Positions 35,579-48,059 of a stretch of DNA of 64,000 nucleotides are shown here, one piece after another. This DNA is from Persicaria tinctoria. Its lineage: Eukaryota > Streptophyta > Magnoliopsida > Caryophyllales > Polygonaceae. The stretch is taken from contig JBANSL010000009.1 of the NCBI GenBank assembly GCA_037127255.1, positions 37,794,975 through 37,858,974 on the forward strand, given 5' to 3'. The first letter of the stretch is position 1, and each line of letters opens with the position of its first letter. The position numbers were made by a program, and so were the translations under genes. Below the pieces are notes generated by a model. The model was given only the letters and a program-made list of their open reading frames with translations. It searched no databases and was not told the DNA's origin.

Positions 35579-38500
35579 TGTAACGGCCCAGAATAATGAT
35601 TTCCGGGTTACGCTTCAAGGGATGAAACCCCTTGTTCGGATCTTGCAATCCAGGTACGGGTCGAGGTTTCAAACTCATTTTATGATTAGTAGAAAGAGAG
35701 ATTTCAAACCCTAAAAGCCACGAAGGGTCGTTGGGTACCCTTAAGCTGTCTTATGACTATGCCGCGAAATTCAATTCGACATAAAGTAAAGCGGAAGAAA
35801 AGTTAAGATACAAAGTGTCACGGCAGAGCCGGGTCAAAACCAAAACATAAGCGAATGATTACCATTTCTACCAAGTCAGAGAACTATCCAGGTCCTTCGA
35901 TTCGCAAAAAGGGAACCCCGTCATATAGACATCGAGCACTCAAAATCTGCAGAAAATACTAAAAAAAAAGAACGGGGAAAGGAGTCAGATCGAGCCACTC
36001 ATGCGGGACCGGCAGTCCTCGCTGAGGCCACATAGTATGTGCTATACCTAATAAAGATGCTCTAATGCAGTACGAAAGTTAACACACTAGCATGCTCCTA
36101 GTTCATATACGGAAAGACAATTAAGGCGCCGACAGAATGCCAACTGGCATGTCCCTCTCCTACCTCCACCCCCTTCCGATAGGGCGGAGACTGGCCAGCT
36201 CGTGAATGCATTCCATAATAATCGGGCGGCACGCATGCCCAACCCATATCCACAATAAAGCCCGCATGCAGCTCATAATATAAGGAAGTTTCATGACTCG
36301 ATTGACTCAAGACGGGACCCGATGGGACTGGGCCGTCCTATAATCCTAGCAAAGACTCTAGGACTATCACAGATAACGACCGTTCTGTTTCAAACGCATA
36401 AAGTAAGCAGATGCTCATTCAATTAGTGCAACCTAAACAGGATACTGCATGACATGCTTTTATGCATATGCAACACCTAACATAAAATGCAACAACAGGC
36501 ATGAATGTCCAACCTGAGTAAGCCCCCTAGGGAACTTACCTGAAATGCCGAACAACAAAAGATAACGCAAGCGGAGTCCAACAAGAAACAATCACCTAAC
36601 AACATACAGAGATGCATAAGTCTATCTAAATCACACAAGGCGCCCCTAACTATCACACATAACTTCACATATCTCATTTCCGATCATTCCGTCTTATCTC
36701 ATTTTTCCTCATCATTCCCAAAACCAACCGATAGTAAAACCGTTTTCCAAAACCTTTCCGATATGATCAACATCAACCAAAATCATTTCATTTCCAATCA
36801 AACCCATCGATAAATCTTATCAACAATATTTCCAAACTCATTTCCCGAAGTTTTCCAAACCCTTAAATATCAAGTTAAGTCAACTCATATTAAAAACATT
36901 TTCTCAAATCATAATTGGCCAAAACCCATTTATAAACATTAAATCTTAAATCAACTTGTAAATTTATACCATTAAAATAATTCCAACATGTTTCTTATTT
37001 CGAAATCATTATAGAATAAGGTCCGGCATTTAATCACAAAATAATTCTATTTTCACAACCACATTTATAAATCACAACTCATAACTCCTTTCAAATTCCT
37101 AAAATCACAATTTAAAACAACATTGAATAGATATCCCAAATAATGCATCCTTTAAACCATTTTATAACATAGTAAACTTCCACAATTTATTTTCATGAAC
37201 TCGGACGTAATATAAAATAATAATAATCATCATATAATCATATCATACCATACATAACATATAACAATCATATAGTATATAAAAATAAGGTAAAACAAAT
37301 CCTTAAGACAAACCCAATCACCCGGCCCAGAAAACTCAAGACAAAAAGCCCAGTGGAAATCTGCAGCCCAAAACCTTAAGTGATAGCCCGGATCCGGAAA
37401 AGAAGAAAGGGAAGATCCAACCCGGCCCATACCCGAATGAAAGAAAGACCCGGATCCAATCTTTAAGCCCATAACCTGAACCTGTCTCATTCCCAATCAA
37501 CGAACAGAGCCCCCGATAGGAAAGAAACGGGAGAAGACGGGGGCGGCGAACCCAGATCCCCGACGATAATCCATCCCGCCCAGCTCTCCTCCTCACCATC
37601 ACCTTTTTTCCGACCTCAACCAACCCAGAAGGACCAAAACGCGAGTAAAGGAGAGGGAGAATAGAGAGGTTACCGAGATCGCGCGATCCTCCGGCGCCGG
37701 GGGTGCTCCGACCGCGACTCCGGCTACAATCGACGGGGAAGATTGCCTGGTTCAAGTCTAGGAGGGGATAGGGTTAAGTACGAGCACGCTTAAAGGACAC
37801 TTGAATCGAAAACGGGAGAATCAAAACCGACCTGAGAACGGAAGGACAGAGGAGAGAGGGTCGCGTACGGCGCCGGCGGTTCCTAGGCTCCCTCCGTCGG
37901 CGCTGCTGCTGCCGGCGGCTATGAGGAGGTGTCGAGGAGGCTACTGCTGGCGTTGTCTCGGGAAGAGGAAGGGAGCAAGAGGGCCGAACTGCCGCTGCGC
38001 TGCTCGGAAACGGAGAAGGTGGAACTGCGGTTTCCAAGGGCGGCTGGGTGGCCGACGGTGGCGGTGACGGTGACCTGGGGAGGTACGGTGGTGGCCAAGC
38101 TGAGCAAGGAGGAGGAATGGTTGGCGTTGGGAGCTCACGGCAGTCCTCAAAGGGAGAGGGATGTTGACCTTGAAATGGAAAATGAAATGTAAAGAGTGGG
38201 GGGGTTTGGATCTCATCTTTTGTTTTGAAGAGGGAAGGGTAGCAGTAACCTTTGGTTAAACAGGAGGACAGAACTGCAGATTATTTATTTGTCAAAATAA
38301 GTGAAATCAAGTAGAGAGTGAGGGAAGGTGAGGATAGAATTTGCCTAAAGGGGTGAAGATGAGTTGGAGAGGGAGATTGCCTCAAATCAGATCAAATTGA
38401 GATGTGACAATTGGTGGGCACGCCAAATAAAAAGGAGGAGGAACAAAAGTGTGTTTCCAAAATACCCAAAACAATTAACCTTGAAATCCGCTCTCTCGAT

Positions 38501-38802
38501 CTTATCCCGACTCGATCAAATAATGTTTCAATAAAGAGGATATCGGCATCCGGAATTAATTTTGAATCCCGAGGCAGAAAGACAGAATCGTTCTAATTTT
38601 CAAATCGACACATCGGATCCGAAAACAATAATGAAATCCAATTTATTTTATTATTATCATTATTATTATTTTCACTCTCAGAATCTGAAAGCGGAAAAAA
38701 AATCCGATTTAATGAGTTTTTCCTTTAAGTTCCAAATTTAAATTCATTTTGATTGATTTTTTTTTCCCGAGAAATTAGGATTTAAAAATCCGAGCCTTTA
38801 CA
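35579..38802 (-). repeat. LTR of the minus-strand retrotransposon, copy B
   Basis: On the minus strand it begins TGTAAAGGCTCGG at 38802 and ends GGGCCGTTACA at 35579, next to the primer site, giving about 3.2 kb. The ends form the short inverted repeat expected (TGTAA...TTACA). The 37449-38802 part is duplicated at 26475-27824. Long LTRs with TGTAA termini suit chromovirus-like elements, but without pol the lineage stays an inference. Confidence 0.7.
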
Positions 38803-40016
38803 TGTTTCATCTCCAGAAGTGTTTCATACTCCCATTGATCATACTTTTGATGACTATGTGGTTGAGCTTTTAACCGAAGAAACCCCACCTCCCGTTTCTA
38901 GTTCAAGACGAAGACCACGTCGAGCTAACATCGATAGAGATCGTGAAGGAGGACATGCTCGACTATACCAGGATTACTTCTCAAACACATTGACTTATCC
39001 AGAAGGGATGTTTAGGCGACGATTTCGGATTAGATGACATGTATTCTTGCGTGTTGTCAATGCACTATCTAGTGCATATATGTACTTTCAGCAACGTCGG
39101 GATGCGAAAGGGGAGCTAGGCTTATCTCCGTTGCAAAAATGCACTACGGCCATGCACATGATTGCATACGGAGTTGTGGCTGACATGGTGGATGACTATG
39201 GCCATATTTGTCCGGCTTTGTTGATGGGATCATCTCCTTGTTTAGAGATGAGTACCTTCAAAATCCCAACTCAGCGGACATGCAACGCCTACTCCATGTC
39301 GGAGAGAAACACGGGTGGCCTGGAATGATCGGATCTGTTGATTATATGCATTGGATCGGACTTGCAAGAATTGTCCAACTGTCTGGAAGGGCCAATACGC
39401 TCGTGGGGATAAACCACCAACTGTTGTCCTAGAAGGAGTTGCATCGTACGACCTCTGGATTTCGCATGCTTTTTTTGGGACTCTAGGTACGTGCAATGAT
39501 ATAAATGTTCTTGATAGATCTCCTGTATTTGATGAAGTCTTGCATGTAAGAGCCCCAAAGGCAAATTTTGTTATGAATGAGCATGAGTATGACACGACGT
39601 ACTACCTTGCGGATGGAATTTACCCAACATGGCGAGCATTCATCCCATCGATTCGACATCCCTTCTGTGCGAAGGACATGTTGTTTTCTCAAATCCAAGA
39701 TTCAACTCGTAAGGATGCGAAGCGTGCATTTGGTGTTCTACAACAACGTTTTGCTATTATTCATCAACCAGCTCTTGTTTGGGACTTGAATTTGCTTGGA
39801 AAAATAATGACTACATGTATCATATTGCATAATATGATTGTGGAAGACGAGCGTGAAACCCACCATCTACATATTCACACTGCTGCGTTTGACTATGTAC
39901 ATAAGCTAGAGCCACCTGCTACAAGAATACCGACCAGTATGAATGCCTTCTTAACTAATAGGGCTACTCTACGAAATTCGGGTTCACATCATCATTTGAA
40001 GTCCGACTTAATTTGA
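38803..40016 (+). pseudogene. Harbinger-family (PF04827 type) transposase pseudogene, copy B
   Basis: It has the same pieces as copy A and extends further, through NMIVEDERETHHLHIHTAAF to a C-terminus at 40016. It shares with copy A the TGA after the FRRRF motif, the frameshift after the DYMHW/DCMHW block and the K before RAFGVL, so the gene was dead before the block was duplicated. The first catalytic aspartate (GSVDYMHW) and the second (YLADGIYP) remain. Confidence 0.87.
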
Positions 40017-41030
40017 GCATATATGGCACAAATTTGGGTCATCACAAAACGACGCTTGAATTCCATCTATATCTTATGTTTTCCTAGAAGCGTTTTTTAC
40101 TTTGTTGTGTGATCTTTTTAATCTTATACTTGAATTATTGCAGCTTGATTATGTAGTTGTGTTTTTTTAACTTGACTTGTTATTCTTATTATTTACATAA
40201 TTGTTGGAAAAATATGAGCAATGATGATGGTGTTGAGCTGAGGTCGGGTGATCTGTTAGTGTATGGGTGGGATAAGGGTAGAGACACTTGTGAGTTTGGT
40301 CGATGTGGCGAGGGCGTCGCCGTTCACGACCAGAGCCAATGACTCCTTTTTACCTGGCAAGACAGACTCTCAAACAACGGAAAGGAAAATGAGAGAAAGT
40401 AAGCAGATATTTGTGCGACTAAGGGGTACTGCTTCATGGCATTTGCATTCTCCACCTTTGGGGAATTGGGGAGTGACGCTATTGGTTTCCTAAAGCGGGT
40501 TCAGTTGGTTATGAATAGTCATGATAGTGGGTCTGTTAAGGGTGATTTTATATTTCATAGAGTTGGTTTTACTATTAAAAAAAGGTGTTAAAGCCTAATT
40601 TGTTACTAGGCTTCCACTAGCCTAATTTGTTACTAGTAGTAGTAGTAGTAATGTTGTATGAAATATTTATTCAAAACAAAATGATTAAAATGTGGGTGAA
40701 TGCTTCAGAAGTGAAATGAACGGATTTAGGTGGAATTACTGAAAAGGTAAAGGTGTTCTTATGCTAATGTGGCAGGGAAAAAAGTGAGTTAAGGGAAGAA
40801 CATAAGTGTTCTCAGGTGTGCATGACCTTATAATGCAATATTCTCCTTGGTAACCTTGGTTGAGTTCCTCTCTCTGCCAGCATGCCCGATACCCTCTTAT
40901 CATATCCCTGTTGGAAATAATGCTTAAATAAAGGTTTTATAAAAGCTTTTAATTTCCGCAATCTTATCCATATTAAAAAAAAAAGGGAAAATGTTTTTAA
41001 CTAGTTTTTAAGGTTTTTCCTCAACAAAGA
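40017..41030. other. Spacer between the Harbinger pseudogene and the second LINE
   Basis: No supported gene. There is a short direct repeat CTAATTTGTTACTAG at about 40600-40636 followed by (TAG)n, and AT-rich sequence to 40990. Confidence 0.3.
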
Positions 41031-41031
41031 A

Positions 41032-42554
41032 GTGGGAGGGTCGAAAACACCTTCCCGTCTTCCTGTTCACGACAGGACTCGCCCTTTTAGGGTTGCTCCT
41101 CTTGTGGCTGGAGCCGGTGTCGCTTCTCACCCAAGCCGGGTATCAGCCTTACGAAAGGCATTTATGGCCTGCAGGGGCGTCTTTTTGTGGGATGGGAGAG
41201 GTGAAAGGTCGTCGGGGACCTGTTGCGTCTACGTCCGGTGGGTCGGATGGCTTTTCGGAGTTGTAACCGGCATTGGTGTTCTATCGGCAATTAATCTTTG
41301 CCTCTGCTGCCCTGTAAGTACTTCGTCTCTTCTCTTTTATCATTACAAACAACTAATTGCACTCGAACAATTGAATAAACTTCAACCCTTGTTAAACCCG
41401 ACGACGGTGTGTGTTAGGATTCACAATCCTCTCTTCTCTTGCTTTCGATCTACCAATCATCTACCTAATTTCCTCCCCTTTTTGTCTGCTTTCGGTTTTG
41501 AGACCATGGATTCTGCTAACACTTTCCTTGTGATTCTGATTCGTTTTGGCCGGTGGGCGGCTTGGATGTTTGTTGAAGGGCTACGAGCTGTGTTTTGTAG
41601 GTCATCGCCTTTGTTCACTTCTAAATTGAACCCTTACCAGGTTAGTCTTCCTAACCACTTGGGTCACCCCCACACTACTAAGATTGCTCCCTTGTTCCTT
41701 CTGGCTGCTGGTGTTCTTGTCTTTTTTGACAGGCTCAAGCGCGTTCTCTACTGTGTTGCTCTCGGAGTACATTTGGTTGGAGTTGCTGGTGTTGTCGTTC
41801 GTACTCTCTCCCTTACCCAGAGTCTCATGGGGTTCGGCCTTGATGCTGCTATGTGTCTTGTCTTACTCCATGGTTGTTGTTTGCCCCAGACTTCCTATCT
41901 AGTTTTAATAACTATGACTCAGGTTTTCCTCACAAAGGCCACAAATAATACACAAGCTTCATTGAGCACAATCGCGCCCCTAACTGGACTACCGTTTACT
42001 TCGCCTTATGTGGTTAATTGCTTCCGGCTTGGGATTTTCCTAATCTAGTGTTATGCGTTTGTCAGACTGCCTGGTTGGATTTCTTATAGGGCTGTTTATG
42101 TGAGCTCCTTCTATATTGTGTGTCTTTACTGCTGCAATCTAGATTGTTTTCTATCTCGGCTTCTTTGGACTGTCTTGGTCTAATTTTGCTATCTTTTTCC
42201 TGTGCTATGGACTTGACATCGTAAGCTATGTCAGGTTGCTCTCGTTCAATTTATCGATGCTTCGTGTGGTGACCGACCCTTCCCCTTACATATATGTATT
42301 TTTTATCTTTATATATTTAAGTTGTGGGATGTGGAATTCACTAAATTTGTCCATCAACTACAATCACTTTCCTTTGATTCACTACGTCTTACAAGTTTTA
42401 ATTGAGGCCTCTAGTTACAAAAGGGATGACTTGACAAATCTTTGCCCATACAGGGCGTTTCATAACATTTCTTCTTGGCCCTCACGTGCCCATATATGGA
42501 CTCTTACTGTCTCGAAACACGTTATTACAAATTGGTTTGATTTTAACTAGTTTT
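41032..42554 (+). other. Leader of the second LINE, no recognisable ORF1
   Basis: A 338-codon open frame (41032-42048) is rich in hydrophobic residues and lacks zinc knuckles or RNA-binding motifs. As in the first LINE, the leader is T-rich and long. It looks more like a 5' UTR than a gag-like gene. Confidence 0.4.
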
Positions 42555-43310
42555 TCCATGAAATTATGCACTTGGAATTGTCTAGGGATTCGACATCGTA
42601 ATTTTTGGACGGATATTGACATTTTTGTAAGAACAATGCAATTAGCGCCTTTGCTTTAATTGAAACGAAAACAGATACTCAACCAGCTGATGACCTCTGG
42701 AGGGGTTGCGACTTTCACCACATCGCTTTCGATCCGTCCATTGGTTTTGCTGGTGGAATTTGTTTCCTGTGGAAAGACTTGAACCCATTAATTGGAGATA
42801 TCACTCTAGTCTCTGTCCAACAGAGATTTATCCATTTCAATTATTTCAACAATAGTACTAACTTGACCAGCCTTCATTATCGTTTATGCACCCCCTGACA
42901 ATAGGCATAAATCCGCCTTCTGGAATAGACTTCTCTCTTACACTGATACACTTGGGATTCCTTTGTGCATTATTGGGGATTTAAATGACATCTCTAGTCA
43001 TGCTGATAAGTTAGGAGGGGTATCTCCTGCAAATCGTCGATTCGAAAGAATTTCTAAGCTTAAAAATAGGCTTATGTTGCACGATGTGCCCGGTTTCGGC
43101 AGTCATTATACTTGGCGTAGAAAGAAGGAGGGTCCTCTTAATTCTTATGCTAAGCTGGACCGTCTACTTATACAATAATCATCTCTTGATTCTTACCCAG
43201 GCTTACGAACTCAAAACCATCCATTCACTAACTCGAACCATACTCCTATCTCTTTTGAGTTTACCAACACTAGAAGGTTTACAAATAAGCCATTTAAATT
43301 CGAACTAGCT
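42555..43310 (+). pseudogene. LINE endonuclease domain, second copy
   Basis: It starts MKLCTWNCLGIRHRNFW (WNCxG motif). After a frameshift near 42630 the pieces FDPSIGFAGGICFLWKD, IIGDLNDISSHADKLGGVSP (GDxN motif) and GSHYTWRRKKEGPLNSYAKL are readable, the last ending at a TAA (43176-43178). A further frame continues into SNHTPISFEF before about 43270. Confidence 0.82.
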
Positions 43311-43841
43311 TGGACAAAGCACTCAGAATTTCCAAACATTGTGAAACAAGCATGGCGGGCGCATTCCTTCGGCTCTCTCATGTTCAATCTCGCTAAGAAG
43401 ATGAAATCTCTTAAAAATCCGTCGAAGGTTTGGCATAAACGAACTTAACATAACATTCATGACCAAATATTGCGTACAGACGCCGCCATTGAAGATGTCC
43501 AAAACCGTATTCTACTAGATTGCAGTGAAGTCATTCTTCGTCCGCAAAAACGCCTACTTAATAAGAGAGAACACATGCTTGATTGCCATCGTCGTTACTG
43601 GAGTCATCGGGCTAAACTAAAACATGTTAAACTGGGGGATTCGAACTCTAGTTATTTCCACAAGATTGCTTCGGCAAAACGGAATCGGAAAATCATTCGA
43701 ACCATTATGATCGTCGATGGTATTCACTTAATGGATCAAAAAGCTATCACAAATGAATTCATCAATGATTACAAACTAAGGTTCACATCTGGGAACCCTA
43801 TGGTTCATGTGAGGGACATCGAACTTCAGGCTATCCCTCAT

Positions 43842-45020
43842 TAGGGTTGTGCAGAAAAATACGACATGGTTGACACGACAAGGAACCATAACAAAACGAT
43901 ACGAAAAAACACGAAACGATAAAGATACAACACGAGTATGACATGAAACGGTAAAACACGATAATAATCGTGTCGTGTTCGGATCGGCATTTTTCCCTTG
44001 TCGGGTATCCGACACGACACGATAATATTTTTTTATTTTTTTTATAATCTTAGTTTTTTATGATAATACATATATAATAAATTTCTATGAGTATCACGTA
44101 ACTCCATTTGCCCAGGTGGTTGGGTTGCTACCCGCGTTCGCCCGAAGGACAACTCGTCTAGGTTCGATTCCGGATACTCTAATTTTTTTGTTTTTCCATC
44201 CTTTCATTCTTTTTTTTTTACTGTCCAAGTGTCTAGGGCTTTGCAAGGGGTCTTCTTCTTCCATTTTCCAAACTCGGCCGCCACCCACATCAGATCCACT
44301 CCAGACTCGCCACTCTCCCACATCTCGAGCTCTCCTCTCCGGCTCTCCTCAGTCTCTTCTCGAGCCCTCTCTTCTCCTATCCGCTAGCCCCGGCCAACAG
44401 CTCGGCAGTTCGCCTCTCCTCTCCGGCTCTTCTCAGTCCTCACTCCCTCGCAATATCCTCAGCCCACGGCTCACCGGTTGCTCTCAGCCAGCCCACGTCG
44501 TCGCCTGTCGAGTCCTCTCGTAGTCTCTTTCTTACGATCTACATCCGGTGCTTCAGATCCGGCACCTAAGGTCGTCATCGACCTCGCTCTACGCTTACTT
44601 CAGATCCTGTAAGTTGTTTATAGGCTCTAGGTGCTCGACCGATCGTTGTTGTTTTTCAATTTGTGGTTCAATCGTGGCTCGTGAGTGTTGAATTAGAATA
44701 TGTAGCATGTGATGAAAAGGTGGCCTATGGGTGTTTTTCAATCTGTGCTCAAAATTGATGATGTTTTTCAATCTGTATTGTAGAGCCATTACCAAAATTG
44801 ATCGGTGTTGTTTTGCAATTTCCAAAATAAAAAAGTTTTTCACAAATGTCGTGTCGTGTCGTGTTATACGGGTATCCGACACGAAATCGTGTCGTGTTAT
44901 CGTGTCAGATACCTGGTAGTTATCGTGTCGTGTTCGAATCGACACTTTTCCCCTTATCGGTTTCGTGTTTTTGTCGTGTCGTGTTGTGCCGTGTCGGATA
45001 CCCGGTTATGCACAGCCCTA
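43842..45020. mobile_element. Non-autonomous hAT element, 1.18 kb
   Basis: The ends TAGGGTTGTGCA and TGCACAGCCCTA (TATGCACAGCCCTA allowing a spacer) are inverted. The perfect 8-bp target duplication TCCCTCAT lies at 43834-43841 and 45021-45028. Both subterminal regions are rich in CACGACAC/GTGTCGTG words. No transposase is present. It splits the LINE RT frame. Confidence 0.95.
44104..44175 (+). other. tRNA-like segment with Pol III A and B boxes (SINE head or tRNA relic)
   Basis: TTGCCCAGGTGGTTGGGTTGC resembles a D-arm/A-box, and GGTTCGATTCC at 44161-44171 is a perfect B-box, with spacing near that of tRNA genes and SINEs. No proper acceptor stem is visible, so this is not a functional tRNA. 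It lies inside the hAT element. Confidence 0.55.
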
Positions 45021-46657
45021 TCCCTCATGACATCAATGACGCATACAATGCTATGCTCACTCAACCAGTATCTAATGCAGAGGTTAAAACTGCATTGTTC
45101 TCTATGTATGCTAACAAGGCTCCCGGTCCCGACGGTCTGCCTCTGGGTTTCTTCCAAACCTATTGGGATGTGGTGGCTCCTTCTGTCATCAAAGTCGTCA
45201 AATCTTTTTTCAGAACGGGAAAGTTGCTTAAACAACTTAATCACACGTTCATTACGTTGCTTCCAAAACGGGACAACCCTACCACTATTAATCATTACCG
45301 TCCGATTAGCTTGTGCTCCACTATTTATAAGATTATATCCAAGATTATCTCAACTAGATTAGCAACTATTTTTGATAAACTTATTCACCCGTTACAAGGC
45401 GCTTTCACCAAAGGGAGATCCATACATGACAATATTCTCATCGCCCACGAAAATTTTCACTCTTTCAGGAAAAAGAAGGGTAAGGTGGGTTATGTTGCCA
45501 TTAAATTGGATATGGAAAAGGCTATCGATCGTATAGAATGGTCCTTCCTACTTACTATTTTGCCCAATTTCGGGTTCGCACCCAAGTTCATTTCCTGGAT
45601 TGAGGAATGTCTTACTACATTATCATACTCCTTGCTTCTAAATGATCAGCCCACAAATCAATTCTTTCCTTCAAGGGGTCTTCGTCAGGGTGATCCGTTA
45701 TCACCTTTTCTCTTCATTCTTGTAGCTGAGGTTCTGGCAAAAACGTTACAAATTGAAGCAAATGTCTCTAATGACATTGGGTTCCGTTGCACGACTACAG
45801 GAACAACAATTCCATTCTTGGCTTTCACTGATGACACCATTTTATTTGCTAAGGCTACCCCAACAACATGCCAAAAGGTCTCTTCTGTACTAACAAAGTT
45901 CTGCTCCATCTCAGGACAAAAGATTAACCTTTATAAATCGTCTTTCCAGGTATCTGTGAATACTTTACCCAACACTATCAAGTCTCTCACTGCCATGTTA
46001 GGTATCAAATATACCGTCAATCTAGACAAATATCTAGGTTGTCCCATCATAAATGGGAAAGTCAACAAATCGACATTTGAGGATGTCGTCATTAAAACTA
46101 AAACTCAACTATCGAAATGGAAGGCGAATAGTTTATCCACCAAAGGACGTCGTGTCCTTATAAAGGCTAACCTGAGTGCCCAACCCCTATATTTAATGCA
46201 GTCTTTCATGCTGCCCAAATCTATTCTTACACAACTTGATTTAATATACAAGAAATTCTTTTGGAATAAGTTAGATGGTTTCACTCCTCTTATTAGTTGG
46301 GACAAGGTTTGCACTGACATTTAGCATGGTGGTCTGGGTATCCACAAGGTTGAAACCATGAATAAAGCTTTGCAGTTGAAACTTTTATGAAAAATTCTAG
46401 CTGAACCTAATAATATGTGGGTTCGTGTGGTCACTGAGAAGTACTTAAAACAACAATCTATCTTGACATATAAAAGAAGTTCTAATACTTCTTGGCAAAG
46501 AGCGAAACTCAATAAACTTACAAAGCTTTTTCATACCGGGCTACGATGGTCTATTGGGGATGGTAAATCGGTTAGGTTTTGGTATGACAACTATGATACG
46601 TTTGGGATCCCCGATCCTTCGCCCGTGGGCTCAAGATCAAGAACCCCAAACTGTTGA

Positions 46658-47560
46658 TGGGCCGATCTTGCAATTATCCTTGCTAATCTCGATGTTTACA
46701 ATCAATTACAATAAGGACTTGAAACTATTGTGAAAGAAAGGAAAACAAACAAATAAAAACTAAGTAAAAAGGCAACAATGAAACAGCGACAGAAGCAATG
46801 CAGCAGCAGCGACGGCGCTGGGATGGCCGCGGGCGGCCAAGGAAGCCGCGGGGCGGCCCGGACAGTAGCGACAGTTTTTGGCAGACTCAGCGACGACTTC
46901 TCTGGTTCAGCGACGGTTTCTCATGATGTGTTTCTCCTTTGTGTTTGATTTTGTGAGTATGAATGAGGAAATAACAATTTGAATCCAAAGCTTTTGGATT
47001 GGAGGATTGAAGAACCTTTTTAATCCTAAAAAGGGTTTCTCAATATAATTTCCAATCTAATTTTTATTAAATGTAAAATATGAGTTTAAATAGGCAATAG
47101 ACCAATTCTATCTTGTGCAAAAGATAGAGTTTTGGTAACTAAAGATAAATCAAATAATCTAAAGATATGTAAATCTTTCCTAAGGTAAGTAAAACTAACT
47201 AAGTATAGAAAATTAACAACTTGGTGGACAAGAATTATGTCTAGAAAAGATATAATTATTTCCACATTATTTTCCTAAATTCATAAAATAATTAAATCTA
47301 ATTTAATTAAATAAATTCGAAAATAATTAAATAATTATCTAGAAATTCGTCCAAACCGTGACAGCTGTAAAGATAATGAATTTCGGCCATTCTCGAGGTC
47401 GATTCTGGAGAAACCTTCAACAGAAAAGTTGTAGATCTTTTCGTCCTCGTTCCAACAAGGTATGGTACGACCTCATCCGATAAATATGGACTCCGAACGA
47501 CCCATTTTACTGAGACGTCGATATGCTGTCAACTCATTAAGAACGAACTCAAACTTGAAC
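46658..47560. other. Unassigned stretch between the LINE and the copia fragment
   Basis: There is no recognised coding sequence. A GC-rich patch (46800-46870) sits in otherwise AT-rich DNA. Confidence 0.3.
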
Positions 47561-47561
47561 A

Positions 47562-48055
47562 TTAGCTCACCTTGCTCCTTTGAACCTTGTTCCATGGTGG
47601 AGCCTTCTTCCTCCTTTTGAGGATGACACTCTTCGCCATCAATGGCCCTCGAATTGGTCTTGAGAGCTCGCCTGGATCAAGATCATTGTTTGACCTACAT
47701 AAGGCCATCTTGATCCACATCATTCTCCCCTTCTTAGCTTCGATTCGTCCTCGAATCAAGTCATTGAAGAGCATTGGGGAAGGAGCAGCACTCAGAAAGT
47801 AACTTCTCTGAGCATCAACTTGAGATGGCGCCAGCAGAATTTGAGGGAAAGGAACCTCAAAAACAACACCTATCATAGGGAACATTGAGCAATCAAGAGA
47901 AACAATATCATTAGGCTCAATACCCCTATGAACTTCAGAAGTCTCAACATTAGGAACATTCTCAAGAGGTACAATAGCTAACTCAAGAGAAGTGTCCCTA
48001 ACGTCCTCATTGTTGTCGTCAGAAGCAACTACCACATTTGGCGCAGCACTGCAGT
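47562..48055 (-). other. Minus-strand open segment, possible retroelement remnant
   Basis: The translation contains RGRIEAKKGRMMWIKMAL near its end. A related DNA word, GAATCGAAGCTAAGAAGGGG, resembles the segment at the end of some plant Ty3 pol genes. The open frame continues to 48542, but beyond 48055 it overlaps the copia coding sequence and is a shadow. I cannot name a product. Confidence 0.25.
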
Positions 48056-48059
48056 CTAC

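Larger units (their letters stand above)
41030..46657 (+). mobile_element. LINE (plant L1-like), second copy, interrupted by a hAT element
   Basis: A leader (41032 to about 42554), endonuclease (42555 to about 43310), linker and RT (43440-46657) lie in order on the plus strand, with a 1179-bp hAT insertion in the RT linker. It shares motifs and layout with the LINE at 8277-11830. Stops and frameshifts occur throughout. The 3' end and target duplication are not identified. Confidence 0.85.
43440..46657 (+). pseudogene. LINE reverse transcriptase, second copy
   Basis: Upstream of the hAT insertion: LKHVKLGDSNSSYFHKIASA. After it: NKAPGPDGLPLGFFQTYWDV, NHYRPISLCSTIYKIISKII, QGAFTKGRSIHDNILIAHEN, SRGLRQGDPLSPFLFILVAE, the catalytic block FTDDTILFA (usually FADD) and LSKWKANSLSTKGRRVLIKA. 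Stops at 46322-46324 and near 46388 break the C-terminal part, which still reads GDGKSVRFWYDNY before contact is lost at about 46620. The zinc-finger tail and RNase H are missing. Confidence 0.9.

Noticed and set aside
44104..44175. A functional tRNA gene.
   Set aside because: The acceptor stem does not pair and no clean anticodon arm is visible, so it is only tRNA-like.
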